A DNA stretch of 64,000 bases from Klebsiella pneumoniae (lineage in GTDB: Bacteria; Pseudomonadota; Gammaproteobacteria; Enterobacterales; Enterobacteriaceae), in NCBI RefSeq assembly GCF_000742135.1, contig NZ_KN046818.1, forward strand, positions 1,054,841 through 1,118,840, written 5' to 3'. Shown one piece after another: positions 1 to 10,604 of this stretch. The position numbers and the translations under genes were made by a program. The notes under the pieces were generated by a model. The model worked only from the letters and a program-made list of their open reading frames with translations. It made no database searches and was not told where the DNA came from. Numbering within the stretch: the stretch's first letter is position 1; each line of letters opens with the position of its first letter.

Positions 1-1
1 G

Positions 2-538
2 ATCGGTATCCATTTTCTGACCCTCGAAATGGGTGCGCGAATGTACGGCATGTTTACCCCAGGCATTGGCGTCTACCGTCCTAACGATAACCCGCTGATT
101 GACTGGCTGCAAACCTGGGGACGCTTGCGCTCTAACAAGACCATGCTGGATCGAAAAAATCTGAAAGGGATGGTCAGGGCGCTAAAAGAGGGGGAAATTC
201 TCTGGTACGCGCCGGATCATGACTACGGTCCGGCCAGCAGCGTCTTCGCCCCGCTGTTTGCCGTCGAACAGGCAGCGACCACCACCGGTACCTGGATGCT
301 GGCGAAAATGTCCGGGGCGACGATTGTGCCGTTTGTTCCGCGGCGCAAGCCCAACGGCATGGGGTATGAATTAATCTCCCTGACGCCGGAGCGCACGCCG
401 CCGCTGGCGAGCGCCGAGGTTACGGCGGCCTGGATGAATCAGATTATCGAACAGTGCATCCTGATGGCGCCCGAGCAATACATGTGGCTGCACCGGCGCT
501 TTAAGACCCGCCCGGAAGGAGTACCGCCGCGTTACTGA
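2..538 (+). CDS. lpxP: Lipid A acyltransferase, LpxP-like, 3' part
   Basis: The reading frame is open from base 2, so the 5' part of the gene lies outside the window; about 178 codons are visible. The product belongs to the LpxL/LpxM/LpxP family of inner-membrane acyltransferases that add a secondary acyl chain to Kdo2-lipid IVA. Seen directly: the block [20 protein letters not shown], then an APDHDYGP motif, and the C-terminal [20 protein letters not shown]. These match my memory of LpxP (palmitoleoyl transferase, cold-induced in E. coli) better than LpxL. The catalytic HX4D/E motif would lie upstream and cannot be checked. Family assignment is firm; the choice of LpxP over its paralogues is likely but not certain. 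Confidence 0.8.
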   Translation: MGIHFLTLEMGARMYGMFTPGIGVYRPNDNPLIDWLQTWGRLRSNKTMLDRKNLKGMVRALKEGEILWYAPDHDYGPASSVFAPLFAVEQAATTTGTWMLAKMSGATIVPFVPRRKPNGMGYELISLTPERTPPLASAEVTAAWMNQIIEQCILMAPEQYMWLHRRFKTRPEGVPPRY

Positions 539-638
539 ACGCCTCGGCCAAAAAATAAGCGCATCGGTAGCACGCTTAGTAAATCGCCGTCTATACTGAA
601 AGGGCCTGACTGAAGGCTAATTCCAAGGAGATTGCAGG

Positions 639-911
639 ATGAAAAAAGTGATAGTCGCGTTAGCCCTTTCCGCCGTTGCATTTGGCGCCTCCGCCGCGCA
701 GTTGATTACCAAAGAAGAAGTGAAACACTTCAAACTGACCAAAGTCGGGCCGATCTCGGTGGGGCCGTCCGGTGGCGAATTCTCTTCGCCTTCCGATCTG
801 CACGATCAGCTCTCCAAGCTGGCCGATGAGAAAGGCGGAAAGTACTACGTGATCACCGCTGCGCGTGAGCATGGCCCTAACTTTGAAGCCACAGCGGAAG
901 TGTATAAATAA
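639..911 (+). CDS. Small periplasmic DUF1471 (YdgH/BhsA-like) protein
   Basis: A 90-residue protein with a clear signal peptide (MKKVIVALALSAVAFGASAA, cleavage near residue 20). The mature part carries the DUF1471 pattern: a hydrophobic strand, a conserved VGPISVG turn, and the closing run GGKYYVITAAREHG followed by ATAEVYK. Members such as BhsA, McbA, YhcN and YjfY are small periplasmic proteins linked to stress and biofilm; the specific role here is unknown. An AAGGAG ribosome site lies about 8 bases before the ATG. It has its own intergenic regions and a strong terminator after it, so it is probably monocistronic. The start is well supported by the signal peptide. Confidence 0.8.
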   Translation: MKKVIVALALSAVAFGASAAQLITKEEVKHFKLTKVGPISVGPSGGEFSSPSDLHDQLSKLADEKGGKYYVITAAREHGPNFEATAEVYK

Positions 912-966
912 CCTTTTTTTAAAGCGTGCCGTATCGGCGCGCAACGCATTGAGCCTGGAGCGCGTT

Positions 967-988
967 AAGCCTCCGGGCTTATTTTTTT
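967..988 (+). terminator. Rho-independent terminator after the DUF1471 gene
   Basis: A perfect 5-bp stem AAGCC/GGCTT (967-971 and 976-980) with a TCCG tetraloop is followed by a run of seven T. It lies 56 bases after the stop codon and separates this gene from cadC. Confidence 0.8.
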
Positions 989-1204
989 CTGCTATCGGAA
1001 TTGCCTTAGGCAATAGCGGCAGCGGAAATGCGTTTTTATCGCTATATATAGATTTCATGATCACGATGTTAATGAATTATTGCTTTTTATTGTTAATAAA
1101 GAGCCAATTCCGGCCTAATGCCTGAGGGAGTGACCCCTGGCAAAAATAGGTAGGACAAATGTGTTATCATCGCGCCTTTCCCTTTTTGTCTGGGGCTTTC
1201 TTGT

Positions 1205-2773
1205 ATGCTACAACCTGTTGTTCGCGTCGGTGAATGGCTGGTAACCCCCTCTGTAAACCAAATCAGCAGGAAGGGGCGCCAGCTTACCCTTGAACCGCGT
1301 TTAATCGATCTTCTGGTCTTTTTTGCCCGCCATCCGGGGGAAGTGCTTAGCCGGGACGAGCTTATCGAAAACGTCTGGACCCGGAACGTTGTGACCAGCC
1401 ACGTCGTCACGCAGAGTATTTCTGAACTGCGCAAGTCGCTCAAAGACGGCGACGACGTTAGCCTTGAGTACATCGCGACGGTACCCAAACGGGGGTATAA
1501 GCTCACGGTGCCGGTGATCTGGTGCACCGAAGAGGGGGAGGAGCTAGCCCCGTCGATGGAGGCGCTGACGCCTTCGCCGTCGACCGCCGTTCCTGCGCCG
1601 CCGGCCGCCGGTGCGCCATCCGACGTCTCTGTCCCTCTCCCTGATGCCGCCGCGCCGCCACCGGCTCCTACCGTGGCCAGCGCGCCGTCAGGCCGCAAGC
1701 GCCTCACTACCGCCCTGGTGTGGGGGCTGTTCCTGTTGGCGCTGGGCACCTGCGTGGCGCTGGTGGCGCTGTCGAGCATGGAATCGCGGCCGCCGGTCAA
1801 CAAGGCGCGTCTGCTGCTCAATCCGCGCGATATCGATATCCACCTGGTGAATGGCAACTCCTGTGCTAACTGGTCGTCGCAGCACTCCTACGCCGTAGGA
1901 CTGGCCAGCCTGATCACCACCTCGCTGAACACCTTCTCGACCTTTATGGTGCATGACAAAACGGACTACAACATCAATGAGCCGAGCAGTTCCGGCAAAA
2001 CGCTGACCATTGAGTTCGTTAATCAGCGCCATTATCGGGCGCAGCAGTGCTTTATGTCGGTCCAGCTGGTGGACAACGCCGACAGCTCGACGATGCTGGA
2101 TAAGCGCTACTTTGTGACCAACGATAACCAACTGACCATCCAGAACGATCTGATGAACAGCCTGTCGGATGCCCTGGCGCAGCCGTGGCCGGCGCGAATG
2201 CAGGCGATGCTCAGGCAATATCAGCCCTCGCAAAGCGTGGCGTTAACCTATTTCTACCAGTCGCATCAGCTGTTAATGAAGGGCGACGTCGATTCATTAA
2301 GTAAGGCCAGTAGCCTGCTGGATGATGTGATTAAGCGGGCGCCGGATTTTATTTACGCCTATGCCGAAAAAACGCTGGTGGATGTATTGCGCCATTCGCA
2401 ACAGCCGCTGGACGATAAACAGCTGGCCGCCCTCTACAGTGAAGTCGAGCGGGTAGGGGCGATGCCGGGTATAAAAGACATGGCGATTTATTATCAAATA
2501 AAAGCGGTGGATTCATTGGGGAAGGGCAAAGTCGACGAAGCAAATACCGCAATTAATAGTGCGATTGATTTAGAGATGTCATGGCTAAATTATGTGCTGT
2601 TAGGCAAAGTCTATGAGATGAAAGGTGAGAACCGTCTGGCTGCCGATTCTTACATCACGGCGTTTAATTTACGTCCTGGCGAAGATACCCTGTACTGGAT
2701 TGAAAATGGGGTTTTCCAGACATCGGTTAACCGAGTAGTTCCATATCTCGACAACTTTCTCTCTTCAGAATAA
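1205..2773 (+). CDS. cadC: CadC, membrane-bound activator of the lysine decarboxylase operon
   Basis: A 522-residue ToxR-like one-component regulator. Residues 1-105 form the cytoplasmic winged-helix DNA-binding domain (LTLEPRLIDLLVFF, then VPKRGYKL). Residues 115-160 are a proline/alanine-rich linker, a single membrane helix lies at about 167-190 (with Cys183 inside it), and a periplasmic sensor domain follows. In E. coli the periplasmic Cys208-Cys272 disulfide holds CadC inactive at neutral pH; Cys220 and Cys282 here are the counterparts. Known family role: at low pH and with lysine (signalled through LysP) CadC switches on cadBA. The gene sits directly upstream of cadBA in the same orientation, as in E. 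coli. The linker is longer and more proline-rich than I remember for E. coli, where the protein is 512 residues. Confidence 0.96.
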   Translation: MLQPVVRVGEWLVTPSVNQISRKGRQLTLEPRLIDLLVFFARHPGEVLSRDELIENVWTRNVVTSHVVTQSISELRKSLKDGDDVSLEYIATVPKRGYKLTVPVIWCTEEGEELAPSMEALTPSPSTAVPAPPAAGAPSDVSVPLPDAAAPPPAPTVASAPSGRKRLTTALVWGLFLLALGTCVALVALSSMESRPPVNKARLLLNPRDIDIHLVNGNSCANWSSQHSYAVGLASLITTSLNTFSTFMVHDKTDYNINEPSSSGKTLTIEFVNQRHYRAQQCFMSVQLVDNADSSTMLDKRYFVTNDNQLTIQNDLMNSLSDALAQPWPARMQAMLRQYQPSQSVALTYFYQSHQLLMKGDVDSLSKASSLLDDVIKRAPDFIYAYAEKTLVDVLRHSQQPLDDKQLAALYSEVERVGAMPGIKDMAIYYQIKAVDSLGKGKVDEANTAINSAIDLEMSWLNYVLLGKVYEMKGENRLAADSYITAFNLRPGEDTLYWIENGVFQTSVNRVVPYLDNFLSSE

Positions 2774-2776
2774 GTA

Positions 2777-2815
2777 AACCCTCATCATGCGCAAGGTTTT
2801 GGGCATGGTGAGGTT
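2777..2815 (+). terminator. Stem-loop after cadC, probable terminator
   Basis: A 13-bp stem with one bulged C and one G-T pair (2777-2790 against 2803-2815, loop of 12). It starts right after the cadC stop codon. The tail is only moderately T-rich, so it may act as a weak terminator or a 3' end stabiliser. Confidence 0.55.
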
Positions 2816-3138
2816 AAATTTATGTTTCTCATGAAGCCTCTTGTTGTTATTTTTATTTAGCATTCAGGAGGCTTTAAATAACAGTCAGATAACACGCCAT
2901 CCTTCTTCTAACTAACTGTAATTCAACGATGTTTATCTTTTTCTGACACCCTGTTGTCATGTTTATATGTTAAGCGAAAAAGGTCAAAATATCATTTGTC
3001 TGATGTTTGTTTTTATATCACTTTATCTTTAGGACTTATCTCGTACAAATCAGTAATCTTGTTGGCAGTTGGTCGGGTCAATTAATGGTTCTGTATCATG
3101 ATCTGTACCTCCCAAATAAACTTAGGAGAAAAACAACC
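2816..3138 (+). promoter_or_regulatory. cadBA promoter region (Pcad)
   Basis: A 323-base gene-free stretch between cadC and cadB, clearly more A+T-rich than its surroundings. In E. coli the equivalent region carries two CadC sites, an H-NS repressed segment and the acid-induced promoter. A second, long-looped inverted repeat (AAGCCTC at 2834 against GAGGCTT at 2868) lies in it. I cannot place the CadC boxes or the -10/-35 elements with certainty by eye. cadB has a good ribosome site, TAGGAG at 3122-3127. Confidence 0.6.
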
Positions 3139-4473
3139 ATGAGTTCTGCCAAGAAGATCGGGCTATTTGCCTGTACCGGTGTCGTCGCCGGTAATATGAT
3201 GGGGAGCGGGATTGCATTATTACCTGCGAACCTGGCCAGCATCGGTGGTATTGCCATTTGGGGCTGGGTAATTTCAATTATTGGTGCGATGTCTCTGGCT
3301 TATGTTTATGCCCGACTGGCCACTAAAAACCCGCAGCAGGGCGGTCCTATTGCCTACGCTGGCGAAATATCTCCGGCATTCGGTTTCCAGACCGGTGTCC
3401 TTTATTATCATGCAAACTGGATTGGTAACCTGGCCATCGGGATTACCGCAGTTTCTTATCTCTCTACGTTCTTCCCAATTTTAAATAACCCGGTGCCAGC
3501 AGGTATTGCCTGTATTGCCATCGTGTGGATCTTTACTTTCGTTAATATGCTCGGCGGGACCTGGGTCAGCCGTCTGACCACCATTGGTCTGGTACTGGTG
3601 CTTATTCCGGTAGTCATGACCGCGGTCGTCGGCTGGCACTGGTTTGATGTCGCTACCTATCAGGCGAACTGGAATACCTCCAGCACCACCGATAGCCACG
3701 CGGTTATTAAAAGTATCCTGCTCTGCCTGTGGGCCTTCGTTGGCGTAGAATCCGCCGCCGTGAGTACCGGGATGGTGAAAAACCCGAAACGTACCGTGCC
3801 GCTGGCTACCATGCTGGGCACCGCGATGGCCGGTATCGTCTATATCGCCGCGACTCAGGTTATCGCCGGTATGTATCCTGCTTCTCAGATGGCCGCGTCC
3901 GGTGCGCCGTTCGCAATTAGCGCCTCTACCATCCTCGGCGGCTGGGCTGCACCGATGGTATCCGCTTTCACCGCCTTTGCCTGCCTGACTTCTCTGGGCT
4001 CGTGGATGATGCTGGTTGGCCAGGCCGGTGTACGTGCCGCCAACGACGGTAACTTCCCGAAAGTGTATGGCGAAGTTGATAACAACGGTATTCCGAAAAA
4101 AGGCCTGCTGCTGGCCGCAGTGAAAATGACCGCGCTGATGGTGCTGATTACCCTGATGAACTCCGCCGGTGGTAAAGCCTCTGACCTGTTCGGCGAACTG
4201 ACCGGTATCGCGGTACTGCTGACCATGCTGCCTTACTTCTACTCCTGTGTTGACCTGATTCGTTTCGAAGGCATCAACATCCGTAACTTCGTTAGCCTGA
4301 TTTGTTCGGTACTGGGTTGCGTGTTCTGCTTCATCGCGCTGATGGGCGCAAGCTCCTTCGAACTGGCCGGCACCTTCATCGTTAGCCTGATTATCCTGAT
4401 GTTCTACGGTCGCAAAATGCACCAGCGCCAGAACAACGCATCGGATAACAACACCACCGCTAACGCGCACTAA
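3139..4473 (+). CDS. cadB: CadB, lysine/cadaverine antiporter
   Basis: A 444-residue APC-superfamily transporter with about twelve membrane helices that imports lysine and exports cadaverine across the inner membrane, so that decarboxylation consumes protons. The sequence is nearly colinear with E. coli CadB from MSSAKKIGLFACTGVV to the C-terminal AH. The frame is open further upstream to 3007, but the start at 3139 matches the family and has a ribosome site (TAGGAGAAAA) in front. It forms an operon with cadA (82 bases apart), activated by CadC. The short gap to cadA can fold into an imperfect stem (about 4485-4535), which may tune the ratio of the two proteins. Confidence 0.97.
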   Translation: MSSAKKIGLFACTGVVAGNMMGSGIALLPANLASIGGIAIWGWVISIIGAMSLAYVYARLATKNPQQGGPIAYAGEISPAFGFQTGVLYYHANWIGNLAIGITAVSYLSTFFPILNNPVPAGIACIAIVWIFTFVNMLGGTWVSRLTTIGLVLVLIPVVMTAVVGWHWFDVATYQANWNTSSTTDSHAVIKSILLCLWAFVGVESAAVSTGMVKNPKRTVPLATMLGTAMAGIVYIAATQVIAGMYPASQMAASGAPFAISASTILGGWAAPMVSAFTAFACLTSLGSWMMLVGQAGVRAANDGNFPKVYGEVDNNGIPKKGLLLAAVKMTALMVLITLMNSAGGKASDLFGELTGIAVLLTMLPYFYSCVDLIRFEGINIRNFVSLICSVLGCVFCFIALMGASSFELAGTFIVSLIILMFYGRKMHQRQNNASDNNTTANAH

Positions 4474-4555
4474 TCAGTAACCCGTTTTCCTGAGGCTCCT
4501 TCCATCACCTGTCATCACGCGACGGGAGGGGCTTTCTACATCTGGAGATTTGACT

Positions 4556-6703
4556 ATGAACGTTATTGCAATCATGAATCACATGGGGGTTTACTTCAAA
4601 GAAGAACCCATCCGTGAACTGCATCGTGCTCTCGAACGCCTGGACTTCCGTATTGTCTACCCGAACGACCGTGACGACTTATTAAAACTTATTGAAAACA
4701 ACTCTCGTCTGTGCGGCGTGATCTTCGACTGGGATAAATACAATCTCGAACTGTGCGAAGAAATCAGCAAAATGAACGAGTACATGCCGCTGTATGCGTT
4801 CGCTAACACCTACTCCACTCTGGACGTTAGCCTGAACGATCTGCGCATGCAGGTTCGCTTCTTCGAATATGCGCTGGGCGCTGCGGAAGATATCGCGAAC
4901 AAAATCAAACAGAACACTGACGAATACATCGACACCATTCTGCCGCCGCTGACCAAAGCGCTGTTCAAATATGTCCGTGAAGGTAAATATACCTTCTGTA
5001 CCCCAGGCCACATGGGCGGTACCGCGTTCCAGAAAAGCCCGGTAGGCAGCATCTTCTACGATTTCTTTGGCTCCAACACCATGAAATCCGATATCTCCAT
5101 TTCGGTTTCTGAACTGGGTTCCCTGCTGGACCACAGCGGCCCGCACAAAGAAGCGGAAGAGTATATCGCTCGCGTGTTTAACGCAGAACGCAGCTACATG
5201 GTGACCAACGGTACTTCTACCGCTAACAAAATCGTCGGCATGTACTCCGCGCCGGCCGGCAGCACCGTGCTGATTGACCGTAACTGCCACAAATCGCTGA
5301 CTCACCTGATGATGATGAGCGACATTACGCCGATCTACTTCCGTCCGACCCGTAACGCCTACGGTATCCTCGGCGGTATTCCGCAGAGCGAATTCCAGCA
5401 CGCGACTATCGCCAAGCGTGTGAAAGAGACGCCGAATGCGACCTGGCCGGTACACGCGGTTATCACCAACTCAACCTATGATGGTCTGCTGTACAACACC
5501 GACTTCATCAAGAAAACCCTGGATGTGAAATCCATCCACTTTGACTCCGCGTGGGTGCCTTACACCAACTTCTCGCCGATCTATGAAGGCAAATGCGGGA
5601 TGAGCGGCGGCCGCGTCGAAGGGAAAGTGATTTATGAAACCCAGTCCACGCACAAACTGCTGGCGGCGTTCTCCCAGGCGTCGATGATCCACGTGAAAGG
5701 CGACGTTAACGAAGAGACCTTCAACGAAGCCTACATGATGCACACCACCACCTCTCCACACTACGGGATCGTGGCCTCCACCGAAACCGCGGCGGCGATG
5801 ATGAAGGGGAACGCTGGTAAGCGTCTGATCGACGGCTCTATTGAACGTTCCATCAAGTTCCGTAAAGAGATCAAACGTCTGAAAGGCGAGTCTGACGGCT
5901 GGTTCTTCGACGTCTGGCAGCCGGAGCATATCGATGGTCCTGAATGCTGGCCGCTGCGTTCCGACAGCGCATGGCACGGTTTCAAAAACATCGATAACGA
6001 ACACATGTACCTCGACCCGATCAAAGTCACGCTGCTGACTCCGGGGATGAAGAAAGACGGCACCATGGATGACTTCGGTATTCCGGCAAGCATCGTGGCG
6101 AAATATCTCGATGAACACGGCATCGTGGTAGAGAAAACCGGTCCGTACAACCTGCTGTTCCTGTTCAGTATCGGTATCGATAAGACTAAAGCGCTGAGTC
6201 TGCTGCGTGCGCTGACCGACTTCAAACGCGCGTTCGACCTGAACCTGCGGGTGAAAAACATGCTGCCGTCGCTGTACCGTGAAGATCCTGAATTCTATGA
6301 AAACATGCGTATTCAGGACCTCGCGCAGAACATTCACAAACTGATTGAGCATCACAACCTGCCGGATCTGATGTTCCGCGCGTTTGAAGTGCTGCCATCG
6401 ATGGTGATGACCCCGTATGCCGCGTTCCAGAAAGAGCTGCACGGTCAGACGGAAGAAGTGTATCTCGAAGAGATGGTCGGCCGCGTCAACGCCAACATGA
6501 TCCTGCCGTATCCTCCGGGAGTGCCGCTGGTGATGCCGGGTGAGATGATCACCGAAGAGAGCCGTCCGGTGCTGGAGTTCCTGCAGATGCTGTGCGAAAT
6601 CGGCGCCCACTATCCAGGCTTCGAAACCGATATCCACGGCGCCTATCGTCAGGCGGATGGTCGTTACACCGTTAAAGTGCTGAAAGAAGAGAATAACAAG
6701 TAA
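4556..6703 (+). CDS. cadA: CadA, inducible lysine decarboxylase
   Basis: A 715-residue PLP enzyme that converts lysine to cadaverine and CO2, using up a proton; it works in the cytosol as a decamer. Seen: N-terminal wing domain (1-130), the PLP-binding core with His245, Asp330 and the Schiff-base Lys367 in STHKLL, and the C-terminal domain, all at the E. coli positions. Codon use is strongly biased, as expected for a highly expressed gene. The ATG at 4556 has CTGGAG about 9 bases before it; a TTG two codons earlier is less likely. In the family ppGpp inhibits the enzyme and RavA binds it. It ends before a strong terminator. Confidence 0.98.
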   Translation: MNVIAIMNHMGVYFKEEPIRELHRALERLDFRIVYPNDRDDLLKLIENNSRLCGVIFDWDKYNLELCEEISKMNEYMPLYAFANTYSTLDVSLNDLRMQVRFFEYALGAAEDIANKIKQNTDEYIDTILPPLTKALFKYVREGKYTFCTPGHMGGTAFQKSPVGSIFYDFFGSNTMKSDISISVSELGSLLDHSGPHKEAEEYIARVFNAERSYMVTNGTSTANKIVGMYSAPAGSTVLIDRNCHKSLTHLMMMSDITPIYFRPTRNAYGILGGIPQSEFQHATIAKRVKETPNATWPVHAVITNSTYDGLLYNTDFIKKTLDVKSIHFDSAWVPYTNFSPIYEGKCGMSGGRVEGKVIYETQSTHKLLAAFSQASMIHVKGDVNEETFNEAYMMHTTTSPHYGIVASTETAAAMMKGNAGKRLIDGSIERSIKFRKEIKRLKGESDGWFFDVWQPEHIDGPECWPLRSDSAWHGFKNIDNEHMYLDPIKVTLLTPGMKKDGTMDDFGIPASIVAKYLDEHGIVVEKTGPYNLLFLFSIGIDKTKALSLLRALTDFKRAFDLNLRVKNMLPSLYREDPEFYENMRIQDLAQNIHKLIEHHNLPDLMFRAFEVLPSMVMTPYAAFQKELHGQTEEVYLEEMVGRVNANMILPYPPGVPLVMPGEMITEESRPVLEFLQMLCEIGAHYPGFETDIHGAYRQADGRYTVKVLKEENNK

Positions 6704-6716
6704 TAGACGCACACCA

Positions 6717-6743
6717 GGGAAGTGGCTTGCCACTTCCCTTTTT
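6717..6743 (+). terminator. Rho-independent terminator after cadA
   Basis: A perfect 9- to 10-bp GC-rich hairpin (GGGAAGTGG at 6717-6725 against CCACTTCCC at 6730-6738) followed by five T. It begins 13 bases after the cadA stop codon and separates cadBA from dtpC. Confidence 0.92.
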
Positions 6744-6762
6744 CACGCTGCAAGGAGAACAC

Positions 6763-8238
6763 ATGAAAACACCCTCACAGCCGCGCGCGATTTACTACAT
6801 CGTTGCGATCCAGATCTGGGAGTACTTCAGCTTTTACGGCATGCGCGCCTTACTCATCCTTTACCTTACCCACCAGCTTGGCTTCGACGACAGCCACGCC
6901 ATCAGCCTGTTCAGCGCTTACGCATCTCTGGTTTACGTTACCCCTATTCTCGGCGGCTGGCTTGCCGACCGCCTGCTCGGCAACCGCACGGCGGTAATTG
7001 CCGGGGCGCTGTTGATGACCCTCGGCCATGTGGTGCTGGGCGTTGAGTCGACCTCCGCATGGAGTTTGTACGTCGCGCTGGCGATCATCATCTGCGGCTA
7101 CGGCCTGTTTAAATCCAATATCAGCTGCCTGCTCGGCGAACTGTACGCTCAGGACGACCCGCGTCGCGACGGCGGTTTCTCGCTGCTGTACGCCGCCGGC
7201 AACGTCGGCTCGATTGCCGCGCCCATCGCCTGCGGACTGGCGGCGCAGTGGTACGGCTGGCATATCGGCTTCGCCCTTGCGGGGATCGGTATGTTTATCG
7301 GCCTGATGATTTTCTTAAGCGGCAGCCGCCACTTCCGGCATACCCGCGGCGTCGATAAACCGGCGCTGCGGGCGGTGAAGTTCGTGCTGCCGACCTGGGG
7401 CTGGCTGCTGGTGATGCTCTGCCTGGCGCCGGTATTTTTCACTCTGCTGCTGCAAAACAACTGGTCCGGCTATCTGCTGGCAATCGTCTGCCTGTTCGCC
7501 GCCCAGATGGTGGCGCGGATCATGATCAAAGCCCCAGAGCATCGTCGCGCGCTGTGGCAGATCGTCCTGCTGATGCTCGCCGGAACGTTGTTCTGGGTGC
7601 TGGCGCAGCAGGGCGGGAGCTCGATTAGCCTGTTTATCGACCACTTCGTCAATCGTCGTCTGCTGAACTGGGACGTGCCGACCGCGCTGTTCCAGTCAGT
7701 TAACGCGATAGCGGTGATGGCGGCCGGCGTGGTGCTGGCGTGGCTGATGCGCCCGGAAGGCAGCGTGCGTTCTGTGCTGCGCGTCTGGCTGAAATTTTCT
7801 TTCGGCCTGTTGCTGATGGGCGGCGGCTTTATGCTGCTGGCGCTCAATGCCCGCCATGGCGCGGCTGACGGTCAGGCCTCAATGGGCATGATGGTCGCCG
7901 GGCTGGCGATGATGGGCTTTGCCGAACTGTTTATCGACCCGGTGGCGATGGCGCAAATCACCCGTCTGAACATGCCCGGCGTCACCGGCGTATTGACCGG
8001 CATTTATATGCTGGCCACCGGCGCGGTGGCCAACTGGCTGGCGGGCGTGGTCGCCCAGCAAACCACCGAATCGCAAATCAGCGATACGGCGATTGCCGCC
8101 TATCAGCATTTCTTCGCGCAGATGGGCGAATGGACCCTCGGCTGCGTGGCGGTGATGGTCATTATCGCCTTTGCCGCGGCCTGTAGCGTCGGCAAACGTC
8201 GTGCGGCTGCCGGTGAAATTACCGGCGGCGGCGCCTGA
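6763..8238 (+). CDS. dtpC: DtpC (YjdL), proton-dependent di/tripeptide transporter
   Basis: A 491-residue POT/PTR-family permease of the inner membrane. The family signature region is present: the ExxER-like motif appears as [12 protein letters not shown] near residue 15, where many POT proteins have ERFSYY, and the second PTR motif follows near residue 140-170. DtpC and DtpD are the atypical members that prefer lysine-containing dipeptides, which fits its place after the lysine decarboxylase genes. The ATG at 6763 has AAGGAG 6 bases upstream; an upstream in-frame extension to 6727 would run into the cadA terminator and is rejected. The E. coli gene lies at the same place, between cadA and lysU. 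Confidence 0.93.
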   Translation: MKTPSQPRAIYYIVAIQIWEYFSFYGMRALLILYLTHQLGFDDSHAISLFSAYASLVYVTPILGGWLADRLLGNRTAVIAGALLMTLGHVVLGVESTSAWSLYVALAIIICGYGLFKSNISCLLGELYAQDDPRRDGGFSLLYAAGNVGSIAAPIACGLAAQWYGWHIGFALAGIGMFIGLMIFLSGSRHFRHTRGVDKPALRAVKFVLPTWGWLLVMLCLAPVFFTLLLQNNWSGYLLAIVCLFAAQMVARIMIKAPEHRRALWQIVLLMLAGTLFWVLAQQGGSSISLFIDHFVNRRLLNWDVPTALFQSVNAIAVMAAGVVLAWLMRPEGSVRSVLRVWLKFSFGLLLMGGGFMLLALNARHGAADGQASMGMMVAGLAMMGFAELFIDPVAMAQITRLNMPGVTGVLTGIYMLATGAVANWLAGVVAQQTTESQISDTAIAAYQHFFAQMGEWTLGCVAVMVIIAFAAACSVGKRRAAAGEITGGGA

Positions 8239-8569
8239 CGCTCGTCCCGGCTCGTGGCGTAAACACTTTGTCCGGGCCGCGATTCGTAGCCCCGGTAAGC
8301 GCAGCGCGACCGGGGGCATTACCTCAACAGCGGAGCGCGAAGTCGCTCCTTGCACAGCTTAGTGAACAGGAGGAGGATATTCTGGCATGCGCGGAGGCCA
8401 ACGATAAAAAATACCGTTACTGAAGCCATAGCTGAGTGAGATCAGCTTGGAGTGAATCCAGGATCGTTAAGATTGTGCTCTGGTGTCTTCCCAGAGACAG
8501 GCCGCGCGGAAGGGTGACCTGGTTCAATTTATCGAAGCTAGTTTGAAAGCAAGGTTATGAGGAATCCAT
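8239..8569 (+). promoter_or_regulatory. dtpC-lysU intergenic region with a palindromic unit
   Basis: A 331-base gene-free stretch. A palindromic unit (REP-type) lies at 8285-8318, with arms CCCCGGT and ACCGGGG around GCGCAGCG. The rest should hold the lysU promoter, which in E. coli is controlled by Lrp, and a long leader with a short hairpin (TCTGG/CCAGA near 8480-8496). Promoter elements could not be placed reliably. Confidence 0.5.
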
Positions 8570-10087
8570 ATGTCTGAACAACAAGCACAAGGTGCCGATG
8601 AGGCCATTGACCTTAATAATGAACTGAAAGCTCGTCGCGAAAAACTGGCTGCGCTGCGTGAGCAGGGCGTAGCTTTCCCCAACGATTTCCGTCGCGATCA
8701 TACCTCTGACCAATTGCATGCTGAATTCGATGCGAAGGACAACGATGAACTCGCTTCCCTGAACGTTGAAGTTGCGGTGGCTGGTCGGATGATGACCCGT
8801 CGCGTGATGGGCAAAGCCTCCTTCGTCACCCTCCAGGACGTCGGCGGCCGCATTCAGCTGTACGTGGCGCGCGATGACCTGCCGGAAGGCGTCTACAACG
8901 AACAGTTTAAGAAATGGGACCTCGGCGATATCATCGCCGCCCGCGGCAAGCTGTTCAAAACGCAAACCGGCGAACTCTCGATCCACTGCACCGAGCTGCG
9001 CCTGCTGACCAAAGCCCTGCGCCCGCTGCCGGATAAATTTCACGGCCTGCAGGATCAGGAAGTTCGCTATCGCCAGCGCTATCTGGATCTGATCGCCAAC
9101 GAAGAGTCGCGTCATACGTTCCGTATCCGTTCGCAGATCCTCGCCACCATGCGCCAGTTCATGGTGGCCCGCGGCTTTATGGAAGTCGAAACGCCGATGA
9201 TGCAGGTGATCCCTGGCGGTGCGTCAGCCCGTCCGTTCATTACCCATCACAACGCCCTGGATCTCGATATGTACCTGCGCATCGCGCCGGAACTGTATCT
9301 GAAACGTCTGGTGGTTGGCGGTTTTGAACGCGTGTTTGAAATCAACCGTAACTTCCGCAACGAAGGGATCTCGGTACGCCATAACCCAGAGTTCACCATG
9401 ATGGAACTGTATATGGCGTATGCGGACTACAAAGACCTGATCGAACTGACCGAGTCGCTGTTCCGCACCCTGGCGCAGACGGTGCTGGGCAAAACCGAAG
9501 TGCCGTATGGCGACCAGGTGTTTGATTTCGGCAAGCCGTTTGAAAAACTGACCATGCGGGAAGCGATCAAGAAACACCGTCCGGAAACCAACATGGCGGA
9601 TCTGGATAACTTCGACGCGGCGAAAGCGCTGGCGGAATCTATCGGTATTCAGGTAGAGAAAAGCTGGGGGCTGGGACGCATAGTTACCGAAATCTTTGAC
9701 GAAGTGGCGGAAGCGCATCTGATTCAGCCGACCTTCATCACCGAATACCCGGCGGAAGTTTCTCCGCTGGCGCGCCGTAACGACGTCAACCCGGAAATCA
9801 CTGACCGCTTTGAATTCTTCATCGGCGGCCGCGAAATCGGTAACGGTTTCAGCGAGCTGAACGATGCCGAAGACCAGGCGCAGCGCTTCCAGGATCAGGT
9901 GAACGCCAAAGCGGCGGGCGATGACGAAGCGATGTTCTACGACGAAGACTACGTGACCGCCCTCGAGTACGGCCTGCCGCCGACCGCGGGTCTGGGTATT
10001 GGTATCGACCGCATGGTGATGCTGTTTACCAACAGCCATACCATCCGCGACGTGATCCTCTTCCCGGCCATGCGTCCGCAGAAGTAA
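8570..10087 (+). CDS. lysU: LysU, inducible lysyl-tRNA synthetase
   Basis: A 505-residue class II synthetase that charges tRNA-Lys. Seen: N-terminal OB-fold anticodon domain (about 65-150), class II motif 2 ([20 protein letters not shown]) and motif 3 ([13 protein letters not shown]). Known paralogues are LysS and LysU; the ending MRPQK, the stretch [11 protein letters not shown] and the position after cadBA-dtpC match LysU. LysU also makes Ap4A and is induced by heat and low pH in E. coli. A GAGGAA ribosome site precedes the ATG. Confidence 0.93.
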   Translation: MSEQQAQGADEAIDLNNELKARREKLAALREQGVAFPNDFRRDHTSDQLHAEFDAKDNDELASLNVEVAVAGRMMTRRVMGKASFVTLQDVGGRIQLYVARDDLPEGVYNEQFKKWDLGDIIAARGKLFKTQTGELSIHCTELRLLTKALRPLPDKFHGLQDQEVRYRQRYLDLIANEESRHTFRIRSQILATMRQFMVARGFMEVETPMMQVIPGGASARPFITHHNALDLDMYLRIAPELYLKRLVVGGFERVFEINRNFRNEGISVRHNPEFTMMELYMAYADYKDLIELTESLFRTLAQTVLGKTEVPYGDQVFDFGKPFEKLTMREAIKKHRPETNMADLDNFDAAKALAESIGIQVEKSWGLGRIVTEIFDEVAEAHLIQPTFITEYPAEVSPLARRNDVNPEITDRFEFFIGGREIGNGFSELNDAEDQAQRFQDQVNAKAAGDDEAMFYDEDYVTALEYGLPPTAGLGIGIDRMVMLFTNSHTIRDVILFPAMRPQK

Positions 10088-10099
10088 TCCGTTGCACTC

Positions 10100-10128
10100 C
10101 CTCCCGGCCTGCGCCGGGAGGTTCTGTC
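10100..10128 (+). terminator. Terminator after lysU
   Basis: A perfect 9-bp stem, CCTCCCGGC (10100-10108) against GCCGGGAGG (10113-10121), followed by a modest T-rich tail (TTCTGTCT). It lies 12 bases after the stop codon. Confidence 0.75.
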
Positions 10129-10163
10129 TGCATTATCCCCGGCCTGTCGGCAGAGCGATGTTA

Positions 10164-10589
10164 TTACAGGACTTTTTGCAACGTGCCGCGCTGGCTGCCG
10201 TTTGCCCATACGCCGTTAAAGGCGTCGTTCAGCGTAAAGGCTGAGCTTTTCACCCGGAAGGTCAGTTTACCCTGGCTGGCTTTCGCCGCCTCAACCAGAT
10301 GGCCGCGGGTTTTCACCGTTTTAGCGGTGACGGTAATCTCATCAATTTTATCGCCATACTCCGTATAAACATACCAGGTGCCCACCCAGGGGCCGAAGCC
10401 GCTGTCGGCCTGCTGCGCGGCGGCGGCATTCTCGGCTTTGGTTTTATGAATATCGCAGGTGATCCCGTCGGTCATCTGCGTGCAGCCGGAACGTTCAAGC
10501 TGTTCCCGGTATTTCGCGCTAATGGCGTGGGCCGGCGCGGCGGCGACCAGCGCCAGGGTGAGGGTGGTGAAAAGCCAGGTCTTATTCAT
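10164..10589 (-). CDS. Small secreted protein of unknown function
   Basis: A protein of 141 residues if translation starts at the ATG at 10589; an in-frame ATG at 10604 is also possible. The N terminus is a typical signal peptide (MNKTWLFTTLTLALVAAAPAHA) with cleavage after AHA. The mature part has two cysteines close together (GCTQMTDGITCDIHK), which probably form a disulfide in the periplasm, and a C-terminal beta-rich half with GTW and GVWANGSQRG turns. I do not recognise the family. It converges on lysU and stands alone; the upstream region is long and A+T-rich. Confidence 0.7.
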   Translation of the reverse strand: MNKTWLFTTLTLALVAAAPAHAISAKYREQLERSGCTQMTDGITCDIHKTKAENAAAAQQADSGFGPWVGTWYVYTEYGDKIDEITVTAKTVKTRGHLVEAAKASQGKLTFRVKSSAFTLNDAFNGVWANGSQRGTLQKVL

Positions 10590-10604
10590 CTTATTGTTTC
10601 TCAT

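Noticed and set aside
660..1064. A 134-codon minus-strand frame
   Set aside because: Antisense to the DUF1471 gene and through its terminator.
4485..4535. Imperfect stem between cadB and cadA as a terminator
   Set aside because: There are mismatches and G-T pairs and no proper T-run; at most an internal mRNA structure, mentioned under cadB.
5471..6733. A 420-codon minus-strand frame and a 257-codon one at 4682-5455
   Set aside because: Both are antisense to cadA, whose catalytic residues are all in place. Their translations look like shadow protein.
8371..8404. A very strong ribosome-site-like run (AGGAGGAGGAT) before a six-codon frame MRGGQR in the dtpC-lysU gap
   Set aside because: The spacing is acceptable, but six codons with no lysine codons give no attenuation logic for lysU, and no terminator follows it. 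Chance or repeat-derived sequence is as likely.
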